Below are positions 33,725 through 42,675 of a DNA stretch of 43,806 nucleotides, piece after piece. Source of the DNA: Opitutia bacterium (GTDB taxonomy: Bacteria > Verrucomicrobiota > Verrucomicrobiia > Opitutales > Opitutaceae). A program made the translations under genes and the position numbers. The notes under the pieces are model-generated. The model was not told where the DNA came from. It saw only the letters and a list, made by a program, of their open reading frames with translations, and made no database searches. The stretch spans positions 28,058-71,863 of the forward strand of contig PLOH01000113.1 in assembly GCA_003142955.1 (NCBI GenBank). Reading direction: 5' to 3'. Within the stretch, counting starts at the first letter, position 1. Each line of letters opens with the position of its first letter.

Positions 33725-35680
33725 ATGCTCACGCTCGCCAACATCGCCAAACATTTTGGAACGCGGACCCTGTTCTCCGAGGTGGCGTTCACTATCCTGC
33801 AAGGCGACCGTTTTGGGCTCGTGGGCGCGAATGGCGCGGGCAAAACGACGCTTTTCCGCATCATTCTGGGCGAGGATTCAGCCGAAGAGGGCACCCTGAC
33901 CTGGCAACGCGGAACCACCGTCGGATTCCTCCCGCAGGAAAGCACGCCCGCCGGGGAGGAGACCATCCTGCAGCTCGCCATGAGCCCCGCCGCCGTTGGT
34001 CCGCGCACCCAGAGGAACGAACCCGACGGCCCCGCCGCGGCCTCGCCCGATTCCACGATTGAGGACTATGCCCTCGAGCCGCGCGCCAAGAAGATCCTCG
34101 CCGGTCTCGGGTTTCGTGAGGCCGATCACCATCGGCCCGCCCGCACGTTCTCCGGCGGCTGGGTCATGCGCGCCCACCTGGCGCGACTGCTCGTCCAATC
34201 GCCGGACCTGTTGATGCTGGACGAGCCGACCAATCACCTTGATCTCGAGGCCTTGCTGTGGTTCCAGGATTATCTTTCGCGCTATCCCGGCGCGTTGCTG
34301 ATGATCTCGCACGACCGGGCGTTTCTCAATGTCCTGTGCACCGGCGTCCTCGAGCTCCGTCGCGAGCGTCTCTGGCGCTGGAACGGCAACTACGACGATT
34401 TCCTCCGCCTGCGCGAAGCCAACGAAGCCCAGCAACTCGCCGCCTTCAAGAACCAGCAGCGCGAAGTCGCCCACCTCCAGCGCTTCATCGATCGGTTCGG
34501 CGCCAAGGCCTCCCTCGCGTCCCGCGCCAAATCGAAGGAGAAACAGATTGCCCATATTCTCGCCGAGGCCATCGAGGCGCCCGAGGCCGAGATTGCCCGC
34601 CTGCACTTCCATTTTCCCCAGCCGCCGCGCAGCGGCCTGCGGGTGGTGACGCTCGCCGGAGTCTCGCAGGCCTATGGCGACCACGTGGTTTATCGCGGGC
34701 TGGATTTTGTCGCGGAGCGCGGCCAGCGCATCGTCCTGGTCGGCCCCAACGGCGCTGGCAAATCCACGCTGCTCAAGATCCTCGCGGGCGTTGTGCCGAT
34801 CCAGGCCGGGACGCACGAGCTGGGCCACAACGTTCGCGCCGGCTATTTTTCCCAAAACCGCCTCGATGTGCTGAATGCCGAACACACCGTTCTCGTCGAG
34901 GCGATGGAAATGCGCGCGCATAATCCGGCCCTGACCGAGCAGACCGCCCGCACGCTGCTCGGCGCGTTTCTTTTCCGCAAGGATGACGTGCACAAAAAGA
35001 TTGGCATCCTCAGCGGCGGGGAGAAATCCCGCCTCGCGCTCGCCCGGCTGCTGCTCGCGCCGCCCAATCTGCTGTTAATGGACGAGCCGAGCACGCACCT
35101 TGACATCCCCAGTACGGATGCGCTGATCGCCGCCCTGCAGGCCTACCCGGGCACCCTGATCTTCATCAGTCACGACGTCTATTTTATCCGCGCGCTCGCC
35201 AAGAGCGTGCTGCACATCGACACCAGCCGACTGACGCTTTACCACGGCCACTACGACTATTACCTCGAAAAATCGCGCGCCACCGACGCCCGGGCTGCCC
35301 TCGTCTCCAGCACCGAGCGTCTCGCCCTGACCAACCACCAGCCCGGAATTGAACCCGCCTCCGACCGCGAGTCATCGGGCGGCCGTACCGGCCCGAAGAC
35401 CCGCGAGCAGCGCCGGGCCGAGGCCGAGGCGCGCGCCGCCAAGTCCGCCGGCTTGAAGGAGCTCCGCGGTCGGGTCGCTCACTTGGAAAAGGAGGTCGGA
35501 CAACTCGAAGCCCGCCAGGCGGAACTCACCGCCGAGCTCGAGGCACCCGAGACCTACAGCGAGGCCGGCAAGCCCGCCGCCCTCAACCGCGAACTTACTG
35601 GCGTGGTGGACCGCCTGCACGCCGCCACCGCCGAATGGGAGACCGCGGCCGCCAGGCTCGAATCGCTGGAAAAGGCGTAG
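33725..35680 (+). CDS. ABC-F family ATPase (Uup/YbiT-like)
   Basis: A 651-residue soluble protein with two tandem ABC domains and no membrane segments. Walker A motifs are GANGAGKT (34-41) and GPNGAGKS (about 340-347); signatures are FSGGWVMR and LSGGEKSR; Walker B motifs are LLMLDEPTNHLD and LLLMDEPSTHLD. The inter-domain linker is helical (RLREANEAQQLAAFKNQQREV) and the C-terminus has an Ala/Glu-rich coiled coil (about 580-650) as in Uup. ABC-F proteins act on the ribosome. Sequence begins at MLTLANIAKHFG, so ATG 33725 is the start rather than 33650. Confidence 0.94.
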   Translation: MLTLANIAKHFGTRTLFSEVAFTILQGDRFGLVGANGAGKTTLFRIILGEDSAEEGTLTWQRGTTVGFLPQESTPAGEETILQLAMSPAAVGPRTQRNEPDGPAAASPDSTIEDYALEPRAKKILAGLGFREADHHRPARTFSGGWVMRAHLARLLVQSPDLLMLDEPTNHLDLEALLWFQDYLSRYPGALLMISHDRAFLNVLCTGVLELRRERLWRWNGNYDDFLRLREANEAQQLAAFKNQQREVAHLQRFIDRFGAKASLASRAKSKEKQIAHILAEAIEAPEAEIARLHFHFPQPPRSGLRVVTLAGVSQAYGDHVVYRGLDFVAERGQRIVLVGPNGAGKSTLLKILAGVVPIQAGTHELGHNVRAGYFSQNRLDVLNAEHTVLVEAMEMRAHNPALTEQTARTLLGAFLFRKDDVHKKIGILSGGEKSRLALARLLLAPPNLLLMDEPSTHLDIPSTDALIAALQAYPGTLIFISHDVYFIRALAKSVLHIDTSRLTLYHGHYDYYLEKSRATDARAALVSSTERLALTNHQPGIEPASDRESSGGRTGPKTREQRRAEAEARAAKSAGLKELRGRVAHLEKEVGQLEARQAELTAELEAPETYSEAGKPAALNRELTGVVDRLHAATAEWETAAARLESLEKA

Positions 35681-35701
35681 CCCGGATCCATGCAATCGAC
35701 T

Positions 35702-35770
35702 GTAGGGCCGTCGCTTGTCGACGGGCCGCCTGCCGAGCGCAAACGGTCCGGCCACAAGGGCCGACCCTAC
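35702..35770. repeat. Palindromic repeat, GTAGGG...CCCTAC family
   Basis: A 69-bp element from GTAGGG (35702-35707) to CCCTAC (35765-35770), with hairpins CCGTCG-CTTGT-CGACGG and CGGCC-ACAAG-GGCCG. It lies between the convergent ABC-F and AraC genes and may double as a transcription barrier. Confidence 0.7.
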
Positions 35771-35822
35771 ATTCACTGATTGGGCGCAAACTTGCCACGT
35801 TTCTCACGGGCCTTGCTCCGGT

Positions 35823-36668
35823 TCACCGCTGCGACGGAGACCGGCCGAAGTGCCGGCGAAACACCCGCGAAAAATGGAATGGATTGGCGAAACCGAGAGC
35901 GTCGCTGACCTCTTTCACCCGCCGGTCGCCGTATCGCAGCATTTCGTCCGCGCGGCAGAGCTTGAGCCGCAGCAGCAGGCGCGCAGGGGAATCGCCAAAC
36001 AGCCGGCGACACAATCCCGTCAGATGCCGCGGACTGATCCCCAGCTCGCGGGCAATCTCTCGCACCGTTGGATTTCCCTGCACGTGCCCTTCGATCGCCG
36101 CGCCGATGCGCTCGCGCATCGCCTCGTTCTGCGGCAGCCGGCGGATTTCCCCGCTTAGCCCCTCGGACGGGAGATCGCGGACCGCGCGCCAGAAAAGCGC
36201 CTCCAGCAGGCTGTCCTGCACCGCTGCCGCATGCGCCGCGCCCTGCTCGGACTCCCGGCGGAGCTCCCGCATGAACAGCACGTCGTGGACATGGTTCGTC
36301 CGGCAAATCTGCATCCGGGGCGTCGCCTCGGGCCGGAAAAGATTGACGGCCGGACCGCGCGGGGAACCCGCCGGCAAACGGAAGTGCAGCACGTAATGCA
36401 ACTGGCCGTGTCGCAAATGGTCCAGGTGCGTGTCGCCGGGTTTCACCACGAGGATCTGGCCGCGGGCCAGCGTGAGTTCCGTCTCGTTCAGCCGGCAGCG
36501 GTAGGGGCCGCGCTCGACCAGGATCAATTCGTAATTCGCGTGCCGGTGGACGGGATACTCGAAGTCGCCTTCCATGCGCAACCGGTGGAAATCGTCAAAC
36601 ACCGGACGCACGCGCACGCCTGCGTCAGCCTGCGTCGGGCGGTGGTAACGTTCCTTGATGACGTGCAT
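35823..36668 (-). CDS. AraC-family transcriptional regulator
   Basis: A 281-residue regulator with an N-terminal cupin-like sensing domain (EYPVHRHANYELILVERGPYRCRLNETELTLARGQILVVKPGDTH) and a C-terminal pair of helix-turn-helix motifs (VREIARELGISPRHLTGLCRRLFGDSP and VKEVSDALGFANPFHFSRVFRRHFGRSP). The start at MHVIKERYHRP (36668) is chosen because sequence further upstream is antisense to deoC. It diverges from deoC across 117 bp, so it may control deoC; the ligand is unknown. Confidence 0.93.
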   Translation of the reverse strand: MHVIKERYHRPTQADAGVRVRPVFDDFHRLRMEGDFEYPVHRHANYELILVERGPYRCRLNETELTLARGQILVVKPGDTHLDHLRHGQLHYVLHFRLPAGSPRGPAVNLFRPEATPRMQICRTNHVHDVLFMRELRRESEQGAAHAAAVQDSLLEALFWRAVRDLPSEGLSGEIRRLPQNEAMRERIGAAIEGHVQGNPTVREIARELGISPRHLTGLCRRLFGDSPARLLLRLKLCRADEMLRYGDRRVKEVSDALGFANPFHFSRVFRRHFGRSPSQR

Positions 36669-36785
36669 TGGGCCGGATGGTCCCCGATGACAGCCGGGAA
36701 TCCCGCCTACTGCAAGTGCGCGAATCGATATGCCTTTGCCGATCTGGGCATGGCAGCCACTGGAGAATTGCCCTAAACTGCCAAC

Positions 36786-37580
36786 ATGAGTTCTTGCCCA
36801 AACATCCTGACTTCCTCCGCCCCTCCCGCCCACGTGCTTCCCTCCGTGCTCGATCTCGCCAGGATGATCGACCACTCGCTCCTCCACCCGACAATGACGG
36901 ACGAACAGGTCCAGGCTGGACTCGCCGTCGCCCGCCGTTGCGCGTGCGTCACCGCCTGTGTGAAGCCGTACTCCGTGCCGATGGCAGCCGGGGCTCTCGC
37001 TGGTTCCGGCGTCGGCGTTTGCGCAGTGGCGGGATTTCCGCATGGCAACAGCCATCCGTCGCTCAAGATCGCCGAAGCGGAACGGGCCATTGCGGAAGGC
37101 GCCACCGAGATTGATGTCGTGGTCAATATCGGCAAAGTCCTCGGCGGGGACTGGTCCTACGTCTCGGCCGAGATCAAGGCAGTAAACACCGCCTGCGTGG
37201 TCCGCGGGGCCATGCTCAAGGTGATCTTCGAGAATGACTACCTGCAGGAGGCGCACATCATCCGTTTGTGCGAGATCTGCACCGAACATGGCGTGGCTTT
37301 TGTGAAGACTTCGACGGGCTACGGTTTTGTGAAGCAGCCCAGCGGTGACTACAACTACCGCGGCGCCACCGACGCCCAGCTGGCCCTCATGCGGAAGCAC
37401 AGCGGTCCGCAGGTTCAGATCAAGGCAGCCGGCGGCGTGCGTACCCTCGATGACCTCCTGCGCGTGCGGGCGCTCGGCGTCACCCGGGTCGGCGCCACCG
37501 CCACCGCAGCAATGCTCGCCGAGGCGGTCAAGCGCGGGCTGCCGGGTCCAATGCCCGCCGGACTTTCCGCCAAATGCTAG
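36786..37580 (+). CDS. deoC: Deoxyribose-phosphate aldolase
   Basis: A 264-residue class I aldolase splitting deoxyribose 5-phosphate into glyceraldehyde 3-phosphate and acetaldehyde. Schiff-base Lys174 is in FVKTSTGYG; Asp110 in EIDVVVNIG and the second lysine in QIKAAGGVRT complete the active site. The first 25 residues precede the conserved MIDHSLLHPTMT. It is divergent from an AraC regulator and not followed by other deo genes. Confidence 0.95.
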   Translation: MSSCPNILTSSAPPAHVLPSVLDLARMIDHSLLHPTMTDEQVQAGLAVARRCACVTACVKPYSVPMAAGALAGSGVGVCAVAGFPHGNSHPSLKIAEAERAIAEGATEIDVVVNIGKVLGGDWSYVSAEIKAVNTACVVRGAMLKVIFENDYLQEAHIIRLCEICTEHGVAFVKTSTGYGFVKQPSGDYNYRGATDAQLALMRKHSGPQVQIKAAGGVRTLDDLLRVRALGVTRVGATATAAMLAEAVKRGLPGPMPAGLSAKC

Positions 37581-37892
37581 CTCGCGTTCAGGTTAAGCCT
37601 CACGGTGGAGCGCGTTATCCCTAACGCGCTTGAATCGCTGGGGAACAAGCGGTGGGCGCCTCGCCATTCCCATACGTCAGTCTCATCTTGAAAGCTAAAG
37701 GGAGGGTGGTGTTCCCTCGAATCCTTCTATTGAAAACATTTCTGTCCCTCCTGATTGCCCTCGGTGGGCCAGTCTCGTGAAGGCGTGTCTCGTGCGCCTC
37801 GGCCGGTGAACCGCCGGCGCAACTGTTGCCACCCCGGCTGCACTAAAATCCCACCAGGTACAAGCGTCCGGTTAGGCGGATCTTGCGCATCA
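37581..37892. other. Convergent gap of 312 bp, no gene seen
   Basis: It lies between convergent deoC and the cytidylate-kinase-like gene. Apart from the hairpin repeat at 37609-37630 I see only short frames without coding character and no T-tailed terminator. Confidence 0.5.
37609..37630. repeat. Solo hairpin of the GCGCGTTA repeat family
   Basis: A perfect 9-bp stem AGCGCGTTA/TAACGCGCT with loop TCCC. The surrounding CACGGTGGAGCGCG and CGCGCTTGAATCGCTGGGG match the left half of the element at 828-899 (CACGGTAGGGCGCG, CGCGCCGGATTGTTGAGG), so it is a diverged or partial copy. Confidence 0.65.
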
Positions 37893-38663
37893 TCAGATCC
37901 CGCCCGTCGGCACGGAGAAAGGGGCCTTCGATTCCGTCCCTCCGGATGCCTTCAGATCCCGAATCCGGTTGCGCATGGCTTCCATGATGAGACACGCCAC
38001 GGCCATCGGTGTCATCCGGTCGGTGTTGATGACGAGATCGTAGAGATGCGGATCGTCAACATCCTCGCCAAAGCGGGTGCGGACAAAGCGCCGCCGACCG
38101 CGATCCGTCTGGCGAATGTGGGCCGTCGCGGCCGCCACGTCACATTGCAGCTGTTGCATCACGCGCTGGATGCGCACCTCGGCAGACGCGGCGAGCCTGA
38201 CATGAAACCCGCCCGGCAGCGGCCGGGTGACAAGATAGGCCGCGCGGCCGACGATGACCACGCGGCCCAAATAGGAAAGTTGCATGATCGTCTCCGACAC
38301 CCGCTGTTCGAGTTCCCAAAGCGAGGGATGCAAACCGACCAGTTCGCCGATGACCGATTTGATTTCGGAAACCTTGTCCTCGGAAAGAAAATCAACCAGG
38401 CGCTCAGGCAGGTGATGGGTCGCGAGGGCGTGGGTGGGCAGGTTCTTGTCGAGAGAGACCCAGCCCTGCCCCTCTTCCCGGAACGACTGGTCGAGCAGCG
38501 GCACGAGCAGACGTCCAACCGTGGTCGCCCCGGCGGCGGTTTCGTGGCCGAGCGTGATGAACGGCCGCACCTCGGCGCTGCGCCGCACCTGCCCTTCTGG
38601 CGGATTCAGCAGTCGCGCTTCGAGCACCGACAATCCCGTTTCAATGTGCGAGTGCTGACTCAT
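37893..38663 (-). CDS. Cytidylate kinase-like family protein
   Basis: A 256-residue protein resembling the cytidylate-kinase-like family: FITLGHETAAGATTVGRLL occupies the P-loop position, followed by WVSLDKNL, a helical region, VVIVGRAAYLVTRPLPGGFHVRLAAS and the lid-type RQTDRGRRRFVRTRFGEDVDDPHLYDLVINTDRM, all typical. The P-loop is atypical (AGATT in place of GxGKS/T). Substrate unknown; such proteins often accompany signalling genes. It is followed on the opposite strand by nothing but the gap to deoC, and oadA lies upstream on the same strand 157 bp away. Confidence 0.85.
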   Translation of the reverse strand: MSQHSHIETGLSVLEARLLNPPEGQVRRSAEVRPFITLGHETAAGATTVGRLLVPLLDQSFREEGQGWVSLDKNLPTHALATHHLPERLVDFLSEDKVSEIKSVIGELVGLHPSLWELEQRVSETIMQLSYLGRVVIVGRAAYLVTRPLPGGFHVRLAASAEVRIQRVMQQLQCDVAAATAHIRQTDRGRRRFVRTRFGEDVDDPHLYDLVINTDRMTPMAVACLIMEAMRNRIRDLKASGGTESKAPFSVPTGGI

Positions 38664-38820
38664 GAGGCATTTTCCCGCTGAATAATGGCAGTGACCAGAT
38701 CGGCACCCGGAAACCTATGCCAATCTTGGCCCGTCGCAAATGGACAGCACTGTCCATCCGTACCAATGGCCCGAGCCATTGGAATCTCGCAGCTTGGAGG
38801 AGGCAGCGACCGACCAGCGG

Positions 38821-40338
38821 CTAGGCCAGCTCTTCCACGGAGACTTCGTGGCGCCTGCCGTCAATCGTCAAAGCGAGCTGGCTGATCTTCTTGCTCGTTC
38901 CGGGAATCGTCAGTGCGGCCGGCGCCGGGGCCTTGACCTCCGGCGGGGAAGCGGCCGCCATCGCTGGAGCCGCCGCAGGGGCCGCCGCCTTGCCGTCGCG
39001 CGCCTTGTAGAGTTTCTCCAGCTCCTGCGGAAACATCGCGTAGATGACGCAATGCTCGTCGTCGGCGGGAAGGCCTTTTTGCGCGAGCTCGGCCCGGAGC
39101 TTGGGCATGCGCGGTTCGAGCATGTCGGCCGGCCGGCCGGTAAACCTCGGCTTGCCGCCGAGCTTTTCGGCGAGGGCCAGCACCTCGGGATTGATCGGCC
39201 CGGGCGTCTTTCCGTAGTAGCCGAGCGCAATCTTCATCGCCTCGGGTGAGAAATTCTTCCAGCGGCCAAACTTCACGTTGAGCATGGCCTGCACGCCCAC
39301 GATTTGCGAGGTCGGCGTGACGAGAGGAATCCAGCCGAGGCACTCGCGCACATACGGCATCTCACGCATGACCTCCACAAAACGGTCGCCCATTTTCTGT
39401 TCCTTGAGCTGATTGCGGAAGTTGCTGAGCATGCCGCCCGGCACCTGGTAGATGAGCACATCATTGTCCACCACCTCGTTCTTCGGGCTGGTGAATGCCG
39501 CCAGCTCGGCGTAAATTCCCGTGAGCTGGTCGCGCAGATGGCTGAGTTTGCCCAGATCGTAGTTCGGACGGCGCGGATGCCCGGAGAGCGCCTGCAACAT
39601 GCGCCACGTGTCGGGCTGACCGGTGCCATTGGCAAAGGGCGAAATCGAAGTATCCACCGAGTCGACGCCCGCCTCGATCGCCGCGTAATAGGCCGCGGCG
39701 CCGAAGCCTGCCGTTTCGTGCGTGTGGACAACCACCGGGATTTTCACCCTCGTCTTCAGGCCGCGCACGATCTGGAAGGCGACGTGCGGCGGCAGCAGGC
39801 CGGCCATGTCCTTGATGCAGATGGAATCGCAGCCCATGGCCTCGATGTGCGTGCCGAGATCGATCAGCATCTCGGGCGTGTGCACCGGGCTGGTCGTGTA
39901 GCAGATCACGCCCTGCGCGTGCTTGCCGGCCTTTTTGACCGCCTTGACCGCGGTCTCGATGTTGCGCAGGTCGTTGAGCGCGTCAAACACGCGGAAGATG
40001 TCCATGCCGTGGCGGGCGGACGCAGCGACAAACGCCTCGACGACGTCATCGGGAAAATTGGTGTACTGGACGATGTTCTGGCCGCGCAGCAGCATCACAT
40101 GCGGCGTCTTCGGCGCGAGGCGCTTCACCGCATCGAGCCGGTCAAACGGGAATTCGGAGAGAAAGCGCAGCCCGGAATCGATCGTCGCCCCGCCCCACGT
40201 TTCCAGGGCACCGAACCCAACGGTGTCGAGCTCGGGCGCAACGGTTGCGATCTGGCTCGTCGACATCCGGGTGGCAGCCAATGACTGATGTCCGTCACGC
40301 AGGACGGTGTTGTTGAAGACTACGGGAACGACGCTCAT
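38821..40338 (-). CDS. Pyruvate/oxaloacetate carboxyltransferase subunit (OadA/PycB-like) without biotin domain
   Basis: A 505-residue TIM-barrel carboxyltransferase transferring CO2 between carboxybiotin and pyruvate/oxaloacetate. Metal ligands and active site are visible: Asp15 in LRDGHQS, the carboxylated Lys in ICIKDMAGLLPP, and the HTHETAG motif. The post-barrel domain and an Ala/Pro-rich linker (about 455-485) follow, but the chain stops at VSVEELA without the C-terminal biotinyl domain and its MKM attachment site that end typical OadA proteins. A separate biotin carrier and a carboxylase or sodium-pump partner must lie elsewhere. The small membrane-protein gene 130 bp upstream is on the same strand. 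Confidence 0.9.
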   Translation of the reverse strand: MSVVPVVFNNTVLRDGHQSLAATRMSTSQIATVAPELDTVGFGALETWGGATIDSGLRFLSEFPFDRLDAVKRLAPKTPHVMLLRGQNIVQYTNFPDDVVEAFVAASARHGMDIFRVFDALNDLRNIETAVKAVKKAGKHAQGVICYTTSPVHTPEMLIDLGTHIEAMGCDSICIKDMAGLLPPHVAFQIVRGLKTRVKIPVVVHTHETAGFGAAAYYAAIEAGVDSVDTSISPFANGTGQPDTWRMLQALSGHPRRPNYDLGKLSHLRDQLTGIYAELAAFTSPKNEVVDNDVLIYQVPGGMLSNFRNQLKEQKMGDRFVEVMREMPYVRECLGWIPLVTPTSQIVGVQAMLNVKFGRWKNFSPEAMKIALGYYGKTPGPINPEVLALAEKLGGKPRFTGRPADMLEPRMPKLRAELAQKGLPADDEHCVIYAMFPQELEKLYKARDGKAAAPAAAPAMAAASPPEVKAPAPAALTIPGTSKKISQLALTIDGRRHEVSVEELA

Positions 40339-40468
40339 GATGAGATAGAACCACCGAACATGCGCGGGTTCGACCGCCGGCTCAACTCCAACCGCGAGGA
40401 ATCGACACCCCGGCCAGGATTACAAGCAGACGTTCTTGAACCTGTTAGTCCAACTGCAACCGGCCAGA

Positions 40469-40795
40469 CTAGGCGGCCATAGGCGGCCGTGCCTGGGGGC
40501 GACTTAACTTCTTCACCAGCCAGATGATCCCGAGAAAGAACGCCGCCGGAATCAACAATGGCGAAAGCAGCGCCAGGACGGCCAACACCACGGCCAGCAG
40601 GCCAATCCCGACCCCGCCACCGACGGCCCCAACGGCCACCAAGCAAATCAGGAAAAGCGCGAGCAGTCCGAGACCGACAAATAGGCCGAGGAAGACCGGC
40701 AAGGCCGCCAGCGGCCAGAAATGGATGATCGCCACGCCCACGGCAGCAGCGAGCAGCACCTTAAGGGAAATGATGAAAAAACGCTTCATACCCAT
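40469..40795 (-). CDS. Small hydrophobic membrane protein
   Basis: A 108-residue protein with about three transmembrane segments (FFIISLKVLLAAAVGVAIIHF; LPVFLGLFVGLGLLALFLICLVAVGAVGGGVGIG; LLAVVLAVLALLSPLLIPAAFFLGIIWLV) and a basic C-terminus. ATG 40789 (MKRFF) may be the true start. It is upstream of the carboxyltransferase gene on the same strand, but it does not look like OadG, which has one helix and a Pro-rich tail. Function unknown. Confidence 0.7.
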   Translation of the reverse strand: MGMKRFFIISLKVLLAAAVGVAIIHFWPLAALPVFLGLFVGLGLLALFLICLVAVGAVGGGVGIGLLAVVLAVLALLSPLLIPAAFFLGIIWLVKKLSRPQARPPMAA

Positions 40796-40907
40796 CTAAA
40801 ACACAGCGCGAGGCAAATAGTCGCAACATGGGCAAGACCCGGACCCGAATTCTCGCCGACGCCACGGTTTCCGTTGCGGCGCCAACCGGGGCAGGAGATA
40901 CTCGTTC

Positions 40908-41318
40908 GTGCGCCAGGATTCCCATCCCTTGCCCGTGGTCGCCGCCGTCGTCGAGCGCGACGGCCGTGTGTTGCTCGCGCAACGACCCGAGCACAAACAT
41001 CTGGCCCGAAAATGGGAATTTCCCGGTGGCAAGGTCGAGTCAGGCGAAACTCCCGAAGCCGCCCTCATCCGCGAAATCAGGGAAGAGCTCAATTGTGAGA
41101 TCTGCGTGATCCGCCCTCTGCCGCGTTCCACGCATACCTACGACCGGGGGACGATCGAGATGATTCCTTTCGTCTGCCGTCTGGCCCCGGACTCGCCGGA
41201 GCCGAAGCCCGCGGAACATCTCGCCCTCGCCTGGGTGCGACCCGATGAACTGGCCGGCTACGATGTCGCCGCCGCCGACCTGCCGGTTGTCGCCGCGCTG
41301 CAAACGCCGGTGGCGTGA
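40908..41318 (+). CDS. NUDIX hydrolase, MutT-like
   Basis: A 136-residue (deoxy)nucleotide pyrophosphohydrolase with a full NUDIX box at about 40-62 (GGKVESGETPEAALIREIREEL) and the MutT-style start VVAAVVERDGRVLLAQRP with WEFPGG. It probably cleans 8-oxo-dGTP or a similar nucleotide. The start is GTG 40908, preceded by AGGAG (40893-40897) with a 10-base spacer. Confidence 0.93.
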   Translation: MRQDSHPLPVVAAVVERDGRVLLAQRPEHKHLARKWEFPGGKVESGETPEAALIREIREELNCEICVIRPLPRSTHTYDRGTIEMIPFVCRLAPDSPEPKPAEHLALAWVRPDELAGYDVAAADLPVVAALQTPVA

Positions 41319-41396
41319 GCGGGCAATGACGAAACCGGCCTGCCCGGATCGATTTTTTTGTGCCCTGATCGCGTCCTTGGTGCTAGGCTATCGCTG

Positions 41397-42149
41397 ATGC
41401 CCTACCGGACCCTGGATCTGGCTGCCGCCGCCGACTACTTGCACGTCACGCGCAATGAGTTGGAGCAATTGCTCAAAACCACAGAGATCCCGCACCAAAA
41501 CCGCGGCGGGCGGATTGTCTTCCTTCGCGGTGAGCTCGATGCCTGGGCTTCGCAGCGGATTCTGGGCCTGCCACCGAAACGCCTGGCGGCCTATCATCAG
41601 AAATCAACCCTCGGCACGCGTTCAGTTTTTGCCCACGATGCCCTGCTTCCCGACCTGCTTCAGTCCAATTTCATCGCGGAGGCCATGACGTCAAAGACGA
41701 AGAAATCCGTCATCCGCGATCTGGTCGCGCTGGCAGAGGCGACCGGACGGGTGCTGGATCCGGCGGACCTGCTGGCCAGCGTCGAGTCACGCGAAGCGCT
41801 CTGCTCCACCGGCCTGCCCGGCGGACTGGCCATCCTGCATTGCCGGAATCATCAATCGTACCGTTTTGAGGACTCTTTCATCGTAGTGGGCCGTACCCTC
41901 CAGGAAATCCACTTTGGTGCGCCCGACGGCCGGCCCACCTGGTTGTTCTTTTTAATCTGCTGCCAGGACGAGCGGATTCATCTGCACGCGCTGGCCCGCC
42001 TTTGCCTTATCGTCCAGAAAACCGACGTTGTGTCGCGCCTCCTCGCGGCACCCGATGCGGCCACGATCTACGCGGAATTGCTGGAGGCTGAACAAACCGC
42101 CCTGGCGGACAAAAAAAGCCCCGCCAATCCGGCGGCGCCGGTCACTTAG
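41397..42149 (+). CDS. Excisionase-type HTH fused to PTS EIIA (PtsN-like) domain
   Basis: A 250-residue fusion. Residues 5-50 read like a MerR/excisionase-type DNA-binding domain (LDLAAAADYLHVTRNELEQLLKTTEIPHQNRGGRIVFLRGELDAW). Residues about 88-235 form an EIIA-Ntr/fructose-type PTS domain: LLQSNFIAEAMTSKTKKSVIRDLVALA, the phosphorylation site His148 in GGLAILHCRN, IHFGAPDGRPTWLFFLICCQ and HLHALARLC. The usual site is IPHGR; here Leu replaces Pro and Cys replaces Gly but the His is kept. A phosphorylation-controlled DNA-binding or HTH-mediated regulatory role is plausible. Its end overlaps the convergent phosphatase gene by 8 bases. Confidence 0.87.
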   Translation: MPYRTLDLAAAADYLHVTRNELEQLLKTTEIPHQNRGGRIVFLRGELDAWASQRILGLPPKRLAAYHQKSTLGTRSVFAHDALLPDLLQSNFIAEAMTSKTKKSVIRDLVALAEATGRVLDPADLLASVESREALCSTGLPGGLAILHCRNHQSYRFEDSFIVVGRTLQEIHFGAPDGRPTWLFFLICCQDERIHLHALARLCLIVQKTDVVSRLLAAPDAATIYAELLEAEQTALADKKSPANPAAPVT

Positions 42150-42594
42150 CGTGCGGACCGCCTTTGGCTCGCTCGAGCCCGCTAATCAACGCCATCACCT
42201 GCGCCTCGATCGCGCCCAGTGCCACCTCCGGCGTCGCCGCATCGAGGTCGCTGATCTCCCAGTATTCGATCCGGTTCTCCCAACCTGGATGCAGCCGGGC
42301 CATCAGCGGCCGGTGTTCAGTCTCCTTCAATGCCACCACCCGCGTGGCGCGCCGGAAGTCCGCTTCCCGCACCTGGACCGGGTCCGCTCCGGTTCCGCCA
42401 CGGGAGATTCCCCGCTCCTGCAACCGGCGGATCGTATGCGGCGACAGACCGCGCGGCGGAGCAAGGTGGATCGCCAGACCCCGCGAAAGCGCGCGCCAGC
42501 CAAGACCGCGCCGGGACGCCTCGTCGTTGAACAACGCCTCGGAATAACGGCTCCGATAATAATTGCCGGTGCAGATGAACAGGATTTCGCGCAT
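42142..42594 (-). CDS. Low-molecular-weight phosphatase (LMW-PTP fold)
   Basis: A 150-residue protein with the P-loop CX5R signature: Cys8-TGNYY-Arg14 followed by SR. Low-molecular-weight tyrosine phosphatases and arsenate reductases share this fold. The usual DPY general-acid motif near the C-terminus is not seen; the region reads YWEISDLDAATPE, so the acid would be one of these Asp residues. The start is ATG 42594, which places the catalytic loop in its usual position. The gene is convergent with the HTH-EIIA gene and divergent from the epimerase gene. Confidence 0.88.
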   Translation of the reverse strand: MREILFICTGNYYRSRYSEALFNDEASRRGLGWRALSRGLAIHLAPPRGLSPHTIRRLQERGISRGGTGADPVQVREADFRRATRVVALKETEHRPLMARLHPGWENRIEYWEISDLDAATPEVALGAIEAQVMALISGLERAKGGPHAK

Positions 42595-42675
42595 GCGAGC
42601 CGGGCAGCAAACGGCACCCGCGGTCCGGCTGGCAAGCATCCTGTAGCGCGCCCACAGACTTCCCTTGCCGCGAAA

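Noticed and set aside
39304..40284. Plus-strand frame of 326 codons
   Set aside because: Antisense to the carboxyltransferase gene; no domain visible.
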